64,000 nt of DNA from PGYR01 sp048267165 (GCA_048267165.1 JBLWYD010000004.1:1-64000); one strand, 5' to 3'; shown: positions 37,450 through 46,725, counted from the stretch's first letter. A program made the numbers and translations. Notes: generated by a model not told the origin, from the sequence alone.

Positions 37450-37776
37450 ATGAGTTTTGATATTGGCGGCATGATGGAAAAAATTAGAAACATGCAAACT
37501 GAGATGGAAGAGACGAAAAGAAGATTAAAAGAAATCAAAGTAACTGCCGAATCTGGCGGTGGAATGGTAAAAGTAACTATGTCGTGTGATACAAGAGTTA
37601 AGTCTATAGATATAGATGATGCCATACTTAAATCTGATGATAAAACTATGTTATTAGATTTAGTTGTAGCAGCTACAAACAAAGCAATTGAAGAAGTAGA
37701 GAAAACTGTAGAACAGGAAATGGGTAAAATGAAAGACGGAATGCCGAACATACCTGGACTAAATTTAGGATTCTAA
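37450..37776 (+). CDS. ybaB: Nucleoid-associated protein YbaB/EbfC
   Basis: A 108-residue protein. It has a helical N-terminus (GGMMEKIRNMQTEMEETKRRLKEI), then TAESGGGMVKVTMSCDTRVKSIDID and a C-terminal helical and flexible end (MKDGMPNIPGLNLGF). It binds DNA as a dimer. GGAGAAAG precedes the ATG. The stop overlaps the recR start by one base, the ybaB-recR arrangement being widespread in bacteria. Confidence 0.95.
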   Translation: MSFDIGGMMEKIRNMQTEMEETKRRLKEIKVTAESGGGMVKVTMSCDTRVKSIDIDDAILKSDDKTMLLDLVVAATNKAIEEVEKTVEQEMGKMKDGMPNIPGLNLGF

Positions 37777-38372
37777 TGAATAATGGTGTTGATAATATTG
37801 AGAGAATGGTCGATATTCTCTCTTCTCTACCTACTATAGGTAAAAAGACAGCTCGCAGGTTGACATATCATATATTGAAGCAGGACATTGAATATGCGAA
37901 TAAATTCTCATCTACAATATTAGATTTAGTTGAGAATGTATATTTGTGTGAAGTTTGCTATAATTTCACAGAAACGAAAGTTTGCAAAATATGTGAATCT
38001 GAGAAAAGAGATAAATCTAAAATCTGTGTTGTAGAAGATCCATCTGATGTTAGCTATATTGACAATACAAACGAATTCTCGGGCTTATATCACGTACTGC
38101 ACGGAGTTATAAATCCACTTAATAATATAAATGCAGAAGATTTGAAGATAAGGGAGCTGATAAATAGATTGCAAGGAGTTGATGAGGTGATACTAGCACT
38201 TAATCCGAATGTGGAGAGTGATATTACAGCTCAATACTTAGCTAATCTAATTAAGCCATTGGATATAAAAGTAACTAAGCTAGCTAGCGGTATTCCATTA
38301 GGTACAAGCATCGAATTTTCAGATAATGCTACAATTAGTCGTGCTTTGGAAGGACGAGTGCTAATTAGATGA
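37776..38372 (+). CDS. recR: Recombination mediator RecR
   Basis: A 198-residue protein. It has a helix-hairpin-helix (LPTIGKKTARRL), a four-cysteine zinc site (CEVCYNFTETKVCKIC) and a Toprim domain beginning CVVEDPSDV and containing the GLYHVLHGVINPLNNI block. The C-terminal Walker B-like IPLGTSIEFSDNATISRAL region closes it. RecR works with RecO (and RecF) to load RecA on gaps. It overlaps the next lipoprotein gene by 4 bp (ATGA). Confidence 0.96.
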   Translation: MNNGVDNIERMVDILSSLPTIGKKTARRLTYHILKQDIEYANKFSSTILDLVENVYLCEVCYNFTETKVCKICESEKRDKSKICVVEDPSDVSYIDNTNEFSGLYHVLHGVINPLNNINAEDLKIRELINRLQGVDEVILALNPNVESDITAQYLANLIKPLDIKVTKLASGIPLGTSIEFSDNATISRALEGRVLIR

Positions 38373-38956
38373 AGTATTTGCTAATTATATTGCTACCTGT
38401 ACTTATTAATTCATGTGAATTATTCAGCACTAGGACTCCTGAAAAACCTGATACAGGTGGCACTGGGTACATCCCCCCTACTTCTTATGATTTAGTAATT
38501 GAGAACCTGAAGAATTCAATAAAAGAAAGAAATTTGAATAATTACTTATTGTGTTTTTCTGACTCTAGTTTTACTGGTTTATCTGAGTTCGTATATATAG
38601 CTGACCCACAAACTATGGCTCAGTTTCAGGGTCTCTTTTCGGAATGGAACAGAGATAGTGAAGAAAAATACTTTACTTCGATGGTTGCATCTATATTAGA
38701 TGCGACAAACCCGAACGTAAATTTCACTGATGTTGAATATCAGAATTTCAACGATTCTATAGTATTCACGGGAAATTACTTTTTGAATATCGAATTCGTA
38801 AATGATTTATCTGACAGGAATTACGCAGGAAGTACGAGAATCGTTTTAAAGAATAGTTCTACTGGATTTTGGTACATAACTAGTTGGTACGATTTCCAGT
38901 CAGAAGATAATACTCTATACTCATGGTCATATTTAAAGTCAAAATACTATTACTAA
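38369..38956 (+). CDS. Putative lipoprotein, first of a tandem pair
   Basis: A 195-residue protein with lipobox INSC (MKYLLIILLPVLINSC). The mature part has the alternating helix and sheet pattern of small NTF2/SnoaL-like proteins: SYDLVIENLKNSIKERNLNNYLLCF, then TDVEYQNFNDSIVFTGNYF and STGFWYITSWYDFQSE. No catalytic residues are recognised. It is translationally coupled to recR by ATGA and its last 34 bp overlap the next gene. A structural or binding role at the outer membrane is only a guess. Confidence 0.68.
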   Translation: MKYLLIILLPVLINSCELFSTRTPEKPDTGGTGYIPPTSYDLVIENLKNSIKERNLNNYLLCFSDSSFTGLSEFVYIADPQTMAQFQGLFSEWNRDSEEKYFTSMVASILDATNPNVNFTDVEYQNFNDSIVFTGNYFLNIEFVNDLSDRNYAGSTRIVLKNSSTGFWYITSWYDFQSEDNTLYSWSYLKSKYYY

Positions 38957-39429
38957 TAGCATTATTTATTTCTGCTTGTAATCCTTTTGCACCAAGTAAA
39001 TACACTGGTGAAGAAGGTAGCTTAGTATTGGGTGACCAAAAAACAGTAGAGGGTGTGTTCCAAAATTGGCGCTATGCTTATATTTTTGCTGACACTTCCG
39101 TATATAGTAATCTGTTAAATAATGACTTTACATTCATATATAGAAATTATGAATTAGGGATTGACAACTCTTGGGGTAAAGATATAGACCTTCGAACTAC
39201 ACGAACATTATTTGACTCTACAGAGAGCATTGATTTAATATGGAACGAAATTATATTTGAGATTGGTGATTCATTATCTAAAAATATACTCAGAAGCTTT
39301 AACCTTCAACTCTCTTTCAGGGCTGACGATATAACAAGGATAAATGGTAGAGCCAACATACAATTAGTACGAAGTAAAGTAGATGAGATTTGGAAAATAC
39401 AGCAATGGAGAGATGAATCTAACTATTAG
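38923..39429 (+). CDS. Putative lipoprotein, second of a tandem pair
   Basis: A 168-residue protein with lipobox ISAC (FKVKILLLIALFISAC). The mature part resembles its upstream neighbour in plan: GVFQNWRYAYIFADTSVYSNLLNNDF, an initial helical part for an NTF2-like cone, then strands ending VDEIWKIQQWRDE. This suggests an old duplication. The start ATG at 38923 lies inside the previous gene (34 bp overlap), and the end overlaps the convergent histidine kinase by 11 bp. The function is unknown. Confidence 0.65.
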   Translation: MVIFKVKILLLIALFISACNPFAPSKYTGEEGSLVLGDQKTVEGVFQNWRYAYIFADTSVYSNLLNNDFTFIYRNYELGIDNSWGKDIDLRTTRTLFDSTESIDLIWNEIIFEIGDSLSKNILRSFNLQLSFRADDITRINGRANIQLVRSKVDEIWKIQQWRDESNY

Positions 39430-40672
39430 TTATAACAGGAATTTCTATTCCGAACGTAGTTCCTTTACCTGGGAAAGTATCCTCAACCCAGATTCTTCCT
39501 TTATGATAATCTTCTACTATTCTTTTCGAAAGACTAAGCCCTAAACCCCAGCCACGTTTCTTAGTTGTAAACCCAGGTACAAAAATCTGCTTTTTAATCT
39601 TATTAGTCATACCTTTACCGTTATCTTTGACAAATATTAGGACCTTTTTTCCTGTTACAGTCATAGAAACACGAATTCGACCATTCTCATCTTCTATAGA
39701 TTCGGCGGCATTTTTAATAAGATTTTCCATTACCCAAGTGAAAAGATCCAAATTCATCTCCACTACTACTTTTTCTTTGGGGAAATCTCTGATTATCTCT
39801 ACTTTCCGACCAAGGTGAGGTAATCTTTTTTCTACGTAATTGCAAGCCGCATCTATAACATAGAATATGTGTTCGTTCTCCAGTTCTGGTTTAGACCCAA
39901 TTTTGGAAAACCTATTGGCAATGGTTTTCATTCTATTTACATCATTATCCATTTCCGAAAGAGTTTCGCTGATTGCTCTTGGGTCATCTATATTAAGCCG
40001 GAGTAACTCCATCCATGCTAATAGAGACGATAGAGGTGTTCCTAGCTGATGTGCTGCCTCTTTGGACATACCAACCCATACCTTTGATTCTTCGTTTCTA
40101 CGTACACTATTGAAGATTATATACCCAATTGTAAGTAACACTACTACACCTATCACAGCTAATATTGGGTAAAGCTGAAGCGCAGTTACTAAATCTGAGT
40201 TATTGTAGTATATCTTCGAAAGTATTTTTCCATTATGATCTTTGATAACTATTGGCTCATAAGTTTGTGCCATCTCTACTATCTTAGATTTAAGTAATTC
40301 TCTTTGGTCGGGTATAGATTTAGTAGTATCTATTTCTATATTTCTTATATTACTTTCGAATGGAAATAAGGGTTCATTTTTATCATCCGTCAATATCATA
40401 GGAAATGAGATATTAGGCAATATTTGATCATTCAATAGTAGTGAAAACTCTATATTCTCAAAATTAGGGTCTTCCAAACTCTCCAATATCTTAGAATATG
40501 ATTTGATTAGTTTAGTTTCTTTTTCAATTATGTCTTGAACAACTATCTGGGTTTGAAAGATAATAACTATAACAGTCAATAGAGCTATAAAAATAAGTGC
40601 AAGTTTGAATTGCCAACGTATAACTGGCATAATTGCTATCTTGTGAAAATCTATTTTTTCAAGGAATTTCAT
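39419..40672 (-). CDS. Membrane sensor histidine kinase
   Basis: A 417-residue protein with TM helices at about 23-45 and 170-192, flanking a periplasmic domain of about 125 residues. The HisKA H-box is SKEAAHQLGTPLSSLLAW. The HATPase domain has the N-box WVMENLIKNAAESIED, FVKDNGKGM, FVPGFTTKKRGWGLGLSLSKR and the final GKGTTFGIEIPV. There is no response regulator gene nearby, so it is an orphan here. It is the last gene after the WD40 protein and hisS, overlapping hisS by ATGA. Confidence 0.92.
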   Translation of the reverse strand: MKFLEKIDFHKIAIMPVIRWQFKLALIFIALLTVIVIIFQTQIVVQDIIEKETKLIKSYSKILESLEDPNFENIEFSLLLNDQILPNISFPMILTDDKNEPLFPFESNIRNIEIDTTKSIPDQRELLKSKIVEMAQTYEPIVIKDHNGKILSKIYYNNSDLVTALQLYPILAVIGVVVLLTIGYIIFNSVRRNEESKVWVGMSKEAAHQLGTPLSSLLAWMELLRLNIDDPRAISETLSEMDNDVNRMKTIANRFSKIGSKPELENEHIFYVIDAACNYVEKRLPHLGRKVEIIRDFPKEKVVVEMNLDLFTWVMENLIKNAAESIEDENGRIRVSMTVTGKKVLIFVKDNGKGMTNKIKKQIFVPGFTTKKRGWGLGLSLSKRIVEDYHKGRIWVEDTFPGKGTTFGIEIPVITNS

Positions 40673-41922
40673 TTAATATAATCTACTATATTATCTATTT
40701 CGTCTATTGACAATTGTTGTTGTTCACCACTCTCCATGTTTTTCAATGTGAAGTTTCCTTCGTTCATCTCTCTTTCTGCAAGTATTATAACATTAGTTGC
40801 ATTATACTTATTTGCATCTTTCATTTGTGATTTGAACGATTTTCTTTGAATGTCAGAAACAACTTTGTAACCCTTATTTCTTAATTTATTAGAAAGTTCA
40901 AATGCTTTATTCATATAATTTTCGTCACCAGTAACAACATAGAAATCAACTGAATTGTCTTGAGTATTCTTATTCAAAGAATCAATTATAAGCAGAAGTC
41001 TCTCTACACCTAGTGCAAAGCCTACTGCTGGCGTGGATTTGCCACCTAATTGTTCGAATAAGCCATCGTATCTACCGCCCCCACCAAAAGAGTCTTGAGA
41101 ACCAAGAGCATCACTTTGGAACTCAAATACGGTGTGAGAATAATAATCCAAACCACGAACTAATTTTGAAGAAACGTTATACTTCACATTTAATGTCTCA
41201 AGTATATTCAATACTCTATCAAAGTGATTTCTACTTTCAGTATCCAATGAGTCAATTATCTGTGGTGCATCATTTGCAATTTCTATATCTTTCGTATCTT
41301 TTGAATCTAAAATTCTAAGCGGATTAGAAGCCAATCTTCTGACTGAATCTTCTGATAAGTCATTTTCATATTTTGAAAAAAACTTTACTAAGTTATCTCT
41401 ATAAACATCTCTAGAATCACTATTACCGAGTGAATTAATATTCAATTTATAATCATTGATACCCAAATCAGTTATCAATGAATGTGCTAAAAGTATAACT
41501 TCTGCATCAGCTTCTGGGTTTGGGGAAGATAAACACTCTGCACCAAATTGATGAAACTGTCTAAACCTACCCTTTTGTGGTCTTTCATAGCGGAAGAAAG
41601 GACCATAATACCAAAGTCTCTCCAGTTCTCCCCTATTCGCTAAACTGTTTTGAATGCAAGCTCTAACGAGTGCGGCAGTCATTTCTGGACGAAGAGTAAT
41701 CGAATTCTCTCCTCTATCCATAAAAGTGTACATTTCCTTATTAACTATATCTGAAGTATCTCCAATACTTCTTGAAAATACTTCAGTTGATTCGAATATC
41801 GGAGTTCTTATCTCTGCATATCCAAACCTAGAAGTGATATTACGAATCGCTTCTTCTAGGTAATGCCATTTATTAATTTCGATTGGCAATATATCATTGG
41901 TTCCTCTAGGAGATCTAATCAT
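40669..41922 (-). CDS. hisS: Histidyl-tRNA synthetase
   Basis: A 417-residue class II synthetase. Motif 2 is WYYGPFFRYERPQKGRFRQF. The HisA signature is SFGGGGRYDGL, with LVRGLDYYSHTVFEF before it, and motif 3 is AVGFALGVERLL. The C-terminal anticodon-binding domain starts near VDFYVVTGDENYMN. Length is normal. It follows the giant WD40 gene after only 2 bp and overlaps the kinase by 4 bp, an odd setting for a housekeeping gene. Confidence 0.97.
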   Translation of the reverse strand: MIRSPRGTNDILPIEINKWHYLEEAIRNITSRFGYAEIRTPIFESTEVFSRSIGDTSDIVNKEMYTFMDRGENSITLRPEMTAALVRACIQNSLANRGELERLWYYGPFFRYERPQKGRFRQFHQFGAECLSSPNPEADAEVILLAHSLITDLGINDYKLNINSLGNSDSRDVYRDNLVKFFSKYENDLSEDSVRRLASNPLRILDSKDTKDIEIANDAPQIIDSLDTESRNHFDRVLNILETLNVKYNVSSKLVRGLDYYSHTVFEFQSDALGSQDSFGGGGRYDGLFEQLGGKSTPAVGFALGVERLLLIIDSLNKNTQDNSVDFYVVTGDENYMNKAFELSNKLRNKGYKVVSDIQRKSFKSQMKDANKYNATNVIILAEREMNEGNFTLKNMESGEQQQLSIDEIDNIVDYIK

Positions 41923-41924
41923 AA

Positions 41925-44900
41925 TTATCTTTCTATTTGTATTTTTCTAACAATACTTTGGTTTTGAGTTTGTAATCTAATGAAAAAGATACCTGAAGGT
42001 AATTTTTCTATTTCTAATGAAGCCGAGTATGTTCCAATAGTTTTGAAACCAGAATCTATACTAAGCAATCTATTACCAGTATAATCTATTACGTCTAATT
42101 CGATGTTGCTATTCTCTAGCAATTCATAATTTATATACGTACTAGCAACTAGTGGGTTCGGACTAGGAGCTTCCAAATTGAATTTATCTGAAGCATCGAA
42201 TAATCGTGCTCCACCTTCAGTACATAAATCTAAAAGTCTGAAATGTCCATCAGTCTCGAATATTTTTAATTTTGCTTTTCCGAGTACTTTAGCACCATTT
42301 ATATTCAATGATGAAGTGGAATCATTACCTAATGCAGTTCGGAATGGCAATTCAGCTATTTCTACTTCATTTGCTTGTGTCTTATTCTCTTTTGTCTCAG
42401 TTGCAAACCAATTATCATTTGCATCCATTTCTACTCTAACTGTTCTTATTCCATCGACTATTTCATCAGATGTTACAGAGAATTCTGGATGAAGTAAAGT
42501 CGAATTAAAAGAAATATCAAAAGTTACCCCTCTAAATTCGTCATTTTTTAATTCTGGCTTTAGTTCAGTTAAGCTAATCTTTGCAATAACTCTATTATTT
42601 GATGAAGCTTCTATATCAGATATACTAACTGTCGTGGTATCAAATACTGGGATTGAGCCACTTCCAAATAGTGATATTCTTGTTGGCGAGTTATTACCAC
42701 TATGGATAAATACGATATCGGCGTTAGATCTATCTATAAATTGAGGAGCAAATCGAGCTATTATTCCAATTTCTTTACCGGTTTTCAATTCAGTTATCGG
42801 ATTTTCTACAACTAAAGAGTAGTCATTGCTTCTAGGTATATCAATATAAATAGAGTCTATTACTATATCTTTATTAGAGTTATTTCTAACAATAACATCT
42901 ACTACTCTATCTTTGAAATCACCAATATCAACTTTATCGAATAGAATAGCTCCTTCTACTATTTCTAAATCTCTCTTTGTACAATTACCTTGCAATGGAA
43001 TCACAACTTGATTACCTGGTAAATCCAATACTAATTCAGCTTTTCGAATACCCAGATCTGTCGGTTTGAACCTAACATCCAAAGTAACAGATTTATTTGT
43101 AAGTAAAGTGTCAACTATTGTATTTATCAGATTATTAGTAATTTCAAAATCACTAATATTAGCTCCTCTTAGGAAAGCATTTCTAATTGGAAACTGGAAA
43201 TCATTCAAATTAATAAGTGCATCAGAAAAAATTGTATCTTTATAATCACCAAGATAAGTATCACTGAAATTTAAGCTTTTCGAATCAAATTTCAATTTTG
43301 TAATAGTGAAAACACAATCAGAAGTATCCATTTGTAAATCACGCTCATCAAGATTCCATATTTTAGCAGTTTTATCCCAACTAGAAGTAATAACTCTTTG
43401 CCCATCAAAATTGAAATTTGCAGTCCTTACTGAATTCGTATGTTCTTTATATACATTGATACTATCTCCATCAGAAGTCCACAAGTTAGCAGTATAATCG
43501 TCTCCAGACGTTAGTATATATTCTTGGCCACCAAATTCATTGAAAGAACCCGAGTTCAAAGGTCTGTTTGATTGGCTATTATGCTTTAATGTAAATAGTG
43601 AATTGCTTGTATTATTAAAATCCCAAACTGTAGTTTCATATCTTAAAATATCTACGATTAGTAGTCGGCTACCATCTTGATTAAGCGCAAACTGACTAAC
43701 CCAGCCAGATATTTTAAACTCTTTAACAAAACTATTTGTAACAGCATCCCATACTTTTACGCTACCACCGTTTCCACCAGTAAGGTAAAAATCCCCAGAT
43801 GGATGGTAATCTCCAAACCAAAGTGGTTTACTACCATCAGGTGAAAACGAATGAAGCTCATTGCCAGACGATACTTCAAATATCTTACATACACCTGACT
43901 TATCTACAGATATAATTTCTGTACCAATAGGATTAAAATTTACTGATCTAATTACATCATTATGATTTTCAATTATCTGAAGTGGGTTCGAATCATTATT
44001 AGAATCCCAAAGTATAACACTTGTGTCATTACTAGCAGATGCTATTTTAGTATCATCGGGACTAAATACAGCGTAATTCACTTCTTTAGTGTGTTTTTTG
44101 AAATGTCTTACTAATTTTCCTGTATTAGTATTCCAAAGTCTTACTCCACCATCATTACAAGAAGTAACTGCTTTAGATCCATCTACATGGTCAAAGAATG
44201 CAGTATTTACAGCTTCTGGATGCACTAAATCTAAAGTTCTACCTATGTTATTAGGCCACAACTGAATACCTCTGACAAGACATTCTTCACTTTCTACATC
44301 AGGAATAGTCCAATTATACTTCAAATCAGTTACGTTGCTAGCTAGTGTATCCCATTTGCTACCATTATCAATAGAATATTCTAATTGAATTACATCGCTT
44401 GGTAATAATCCAGACCAAGTAACTTTGTAATCATCACCAACTATCAATTTCTCATCGCATTTATTAGGGGAGACTATTTCTATATTCTTTACGATTGGTG
44501 GAGTATTAGGGAATCCACCAGTTATTAGTACTTCCTCATTCAGACATGCGTCTGATGCAATTACTAACTTCGTGAAAACAATATTAGAATCTTCCGGTGC
44601 ATACTCAATTTTAACTGTCCAGTTGTTACCATTATTAAGAACCTGAGGAGAAGAGATCTTCCCTTCTAAAAATTTGAACACCCCATTCTTATCATCTGAG
44701 AAATAAATACTATCTATATTTATATCGGCATTAACGGCCGTGATAACTATATCAGCTTCTTTTTTGCTTTTCGGTAATACTGAGCTAAATCCATAATACG
44801 AAGGAGCTAATGCTAGTCTTGGAATAAGTGTCGAGCTAACACTAAAGCTGAATTCTTTACTTGTAGCAATTGAAGGAACTGAAATATTAGCTACTATAGA

Positions 44901-45716
44901 TGTATCGCAATCAATAGCAGTTGTATATACTAATGAACAAGGATAGTTACCATTTATAAGCTCTTTCACGGCTAAGGTTACTAACTTCAAATCTGATTTG
45001 TTAACTTTTTCAAATAAGAAGAAGTCATCATTTTGATCAAAAAAGGCCTTCACATTCTTATCAGCACTATTTTCTAATACAACAAGATATAATTTTATAC
45101 CGTCAGATTTTAATCTATTAAGATAAACTATGTCAATTGAACTTCTTTTATCTGTATATACTACAATATGTTTCGCATTACTAGGGTTTGCAGTTTGGAA
45201 TATAGTACTACTACCGGCAGGTAAAGAATAAAAAACAGAATCTATTCTAGACTTATCAGACCCTTTTAATTTTAATAATTCATTTTTAAAACTAGAGAAT
45301 GATTGATCAAAATCAAAATTAAGGTGATTAACTGTACTAAAAGATGATAGAGAAAACTCTGAATTTGGGGTGTTTAACTGAAGATAGTCTGCCGCAGAAA
45401 GTACTGAGTCAAAATTAAAACTTCGGTTATCAATAGCCAAATCAATTGATACAATCACTGAATTTTCATTTAAATCAACGTTATTATCACAATTTATCGT
45501 CTTATTGTCGATACTAATATCATTATTCAATATAATGATATCATTTGCGTTCAATGTAGAGTTCTGATTAATGGCATTTTTAAATACATAATACTCGAGT
45601 GTAACTTTCGGGTAGTTAGAATAGTCATAGTCTGTAACTAATAATCCCGTTTGAGAAAACATTTGAGTGTTAAGTATTAGTACTGCTGCAAATACTAATG
45701 TGGTTAACTTTTTCAT
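41925..45716 (-). CDS. Giant secreted protein: MIDAS-less VWA-like domain, seven WD40 repeats, anchor-D-like repeats, T9SS-type tail
   Basis: A protein of about 1263 residues from MKKLTTLVFAAVLILNTQMFSQ at 45716; the frame extends 20 codons further back without support. Order: a VWA-like domain (about 25-270) in which the metal motif is replaced by VSIDLAIDNRSF; a Cys-containing module (PCSLVYTTAIDCD) and beta-sandwich repeats; seven WD40 repeats (about 525-820, e.g. CNDGGVRLWN, SNDTSVILWD, GGSVKVWD, SWDKTAKIWN); two anchor-D-like repeats; and a T9SS tail ending IVRKIQIER. The WD40 count fits a closed propeller. Its N-terminal plan matches the 13.5-17.1 kb VWA protein. Confidence 0.85.
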   Translation of the reverse strand: MKKLTTLVFAAVLILNTQMFSQTGLLVTDYDYSNYPKVTLEYYVFKNAINQNSTLNANDIIILNNDISIDNKTINCDNNVDLNENSVIVSIDLAIDNRSFNFDSVLSAADYLQLNTPNSEFSLSSFSTVNHLNFDFDQSFSSFKNELLKLKGSDKSRIDSVFYSLPAGSSTIFQTANPSNAKHIVVYTDKRSSIDIVYLNRLKSDGIKLYLVVLENSADKNVKAFFDQNDDFFLFEKVNKSDLKLVTLAVKELINGNYPCSLVYTTAIDCDTSIVANISVPSIATSKEFSFSVSSTLIPRLALAPSYYGFSSVLPKSKKEADIVITAVNADINIDSIYFSDDKNGVFKFLEGKISSPQVLNNGNNWTVKIEYAPEDSNIVFTKLVIASDACLNEEVLITGGFPNTPPIVKNIEIVSPNKCDEKLIVGDDYKVTWSGLLPSDVIQLEYSIDNGSKWDTLASNVTDLKYNWTIPDVESEECLVRGIQLWPNNIGRTLDLVHPEAVNTAFFDHVDGSKAVTSCNDGGVRLWNTNTGKLVRHFKKHTKEVNYAVFSPDDTKIASASNDTSVILWDSNNDSNPLQIIENHNDVIRSVNFNPIGTEIISVDKSGVCKIFEVSSGNELHSFSPDGSKPLWFGDYHPSGDFYLTGGNGGSVKVWDAVTNSFVKEFKISGWVSQFALNQDGSRLLIVDILRYETTVWDFNNTSNSLFTLKHNSQSNRPLNSGSFNEFGGQEYILTSGDDYTANLWTSDGDSINVYKEHTNSVRTANFNFDGQRVITSSWDKTAKIWNLDERDLQMDTSDCVFTITKLKFDSKSLNFSDTYLGDYKDTIFSDALINLNDFQFPIRNAFLRGANISDFEITNNLINTIVDTLLTNKSVTLDVRFKPTDLGIRKAELVLDLPGNQVVIPLQGNCTKRDLEIVEGAILFDKVDIGDFKDRVVDVIVRNNSNKDIVIDSIYIDIPRSNDYSLVVENPITELKTGKEIGIIARFAPQFIDRSNADIVFIHSGNNSPTRISLFGSGSIPVFDTTTVSISDIEASSNNRVIAKISLTELKPELKNDEFRGVTFDISFNSTLLHPEFSVTSDEIVDGIRTVRVEMDANDNWFATETKENKTQANEVEIAELPFRTALGNDSTSSLNINGAKVLGKAKLKIFETDGHFRLLDLCTEGGARLFDASDKFNLEAPSPNPLVASTYINYELLENSNIELDVIDYTGNRLLSIDSGFKTIGTYSASLEIEKLPSGIFFIRLQTQNQSIVRKIQIER

Positions 45717-45761
45717 AATACTATATTTTTTAAAGGCTTTATCTGTAAAATTAAGACAATG

Positions 45762-45794
45762 TTGGAACAAAAACAATTAATTATATTAACTTTG
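45762..45794 (+). promoter_or_regulatory. Bacteroidota-type promoter for the 45.8 kb gene
   Basis: GTTG (TTG at 45762-45764) and TAACTTTG (45787-45794) with 22 bp between them resemble the Bacteroidota -33/-7 consensus TTTG and TAnnTTTG. The start codon is 32 bp downstream. Confidence 0.45.
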
Positions 45795-45825
45795 GAACTT
45801 GTCCAAAATAAAACTACGAAAAACA

Positions 45826-46725
45826 ATGAAATATAGAATTATCTGTGTATTAATATTAACATCATTTCTAACTCTTACCTCTCAGAATCAGAAATTAGAC
45901 GAAAACTTGATTACCGGAGATATAGAAAAAAGTAATGATACTTTGTGTCACTACTATAATTTTTCTGTTGGTGATACTTTAGAATACAGAGTTGAATCTG
46001 GTGATTCAATAGTTGTTAACTGGGAAAGTTATTTGACTAAAGAAAGATTTGACAGAATTAGAATAGTATGCGAAAAGATTGACAAAAAGACTGGTCATTT
46101 TTTCCTTTCTTATGAGAACATCGGTTACATTGGTTATGAATTTAAACCTCTATATGAAAAAGTAGAAAGAAAGAATCACCCATGGTTAAATAAGAAAGTA
46201 ATAATAGAAATTGACTCTTTAGGTAAAAGGTATTCGTACCATTATACAGACACAACTACTAAAGGACTAACAGCTGGTGGTCCATTCCAAGGCTCATTAA
46301 TTCAACCCATTGGAATGAAATGCAGTACAAAAGGTAGTAGTACCATTTTACAAAAAGACACATCGTATTTAGCTGAAAATGGATATCAAACTCCAAAGGT
46401 AATTATGACATATTTGATAGAAAATAAGGGTGGCGTAGATACTTTAGATTATAGCTGTACCAAAGTTGATTTATCAACAACAGGTGCTGGAGAAGTATTT
46501 ATAGAGAGTAAAGAAGCTATGTTTTACATGACATCGGTTATAAATGGTCATAGTGAGAATTATATGAGTAATGAATTACATGTACCTATCTGGCAATACT
46601 TTACTCAGGAACAGAACTTTACAATGGAATTAGGTCAGGGTAAGAAAACTAAAGGATTTCACTATACATATTCAATTTACAATTTAGATAGATATGTAAG
46701 TGGGAATATAAAACAGAAAAAGTAA
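45826..46725 (+). CDS. Secreted protein of unknown function
   Basis: A protein of about 299 residues starting at MKYRIICVLILTSFLTLTSQ, a signal peptide; the frame also reaches a TTG at 45799. The body is mostly beta strand (HYYNFSVGDTLEYRVESGDS, then FDRIRIVCEKIDKKTGHFFLS and PFQGSLIQPIG). It contains few cysteines and no lipobox. The rhythm of strands recalls lipocalin-like or YceI-like barrels, but no motif was recognised. It is transcribed alone, divergent from the WD40 gene, from a plausible Bacteroidota-type promoter. Confidence 0.7.
   Translation: MKYRIICVLILTSFLTLTSQNQKLDENLITGDIEKSNDTLCHYYNFSVGDTLEYRVESGDSIVVNWESYLTKERFDRIRIVCEKIDKKTGHFFLSYENIGYIGYEFKPLYEKVERKNHPWLNKKVIIEIDSLGKRYSYHYTDTTTKGLTAGGPFQGSLIQPIGMKCSTKGSSTILQKDTSYLAENGYQTPKVIMTYLIENKGGVDTLDYSCTKVDLSTTGAGEVFIESKEAMFYMTSVINGHSENYMSNELHVPIWQYFTQEQNFTMELGQGKKTKGFHYTYSIYNLDRYVSGNIKQKK

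Noticed and set aside
41013..41318. Plus-strand open frame of 101 codons
   Set aside because: It lies fully inside hisS on the opposite strand, has no ribosome site, and its protein is low-complexity and lacks any motif.
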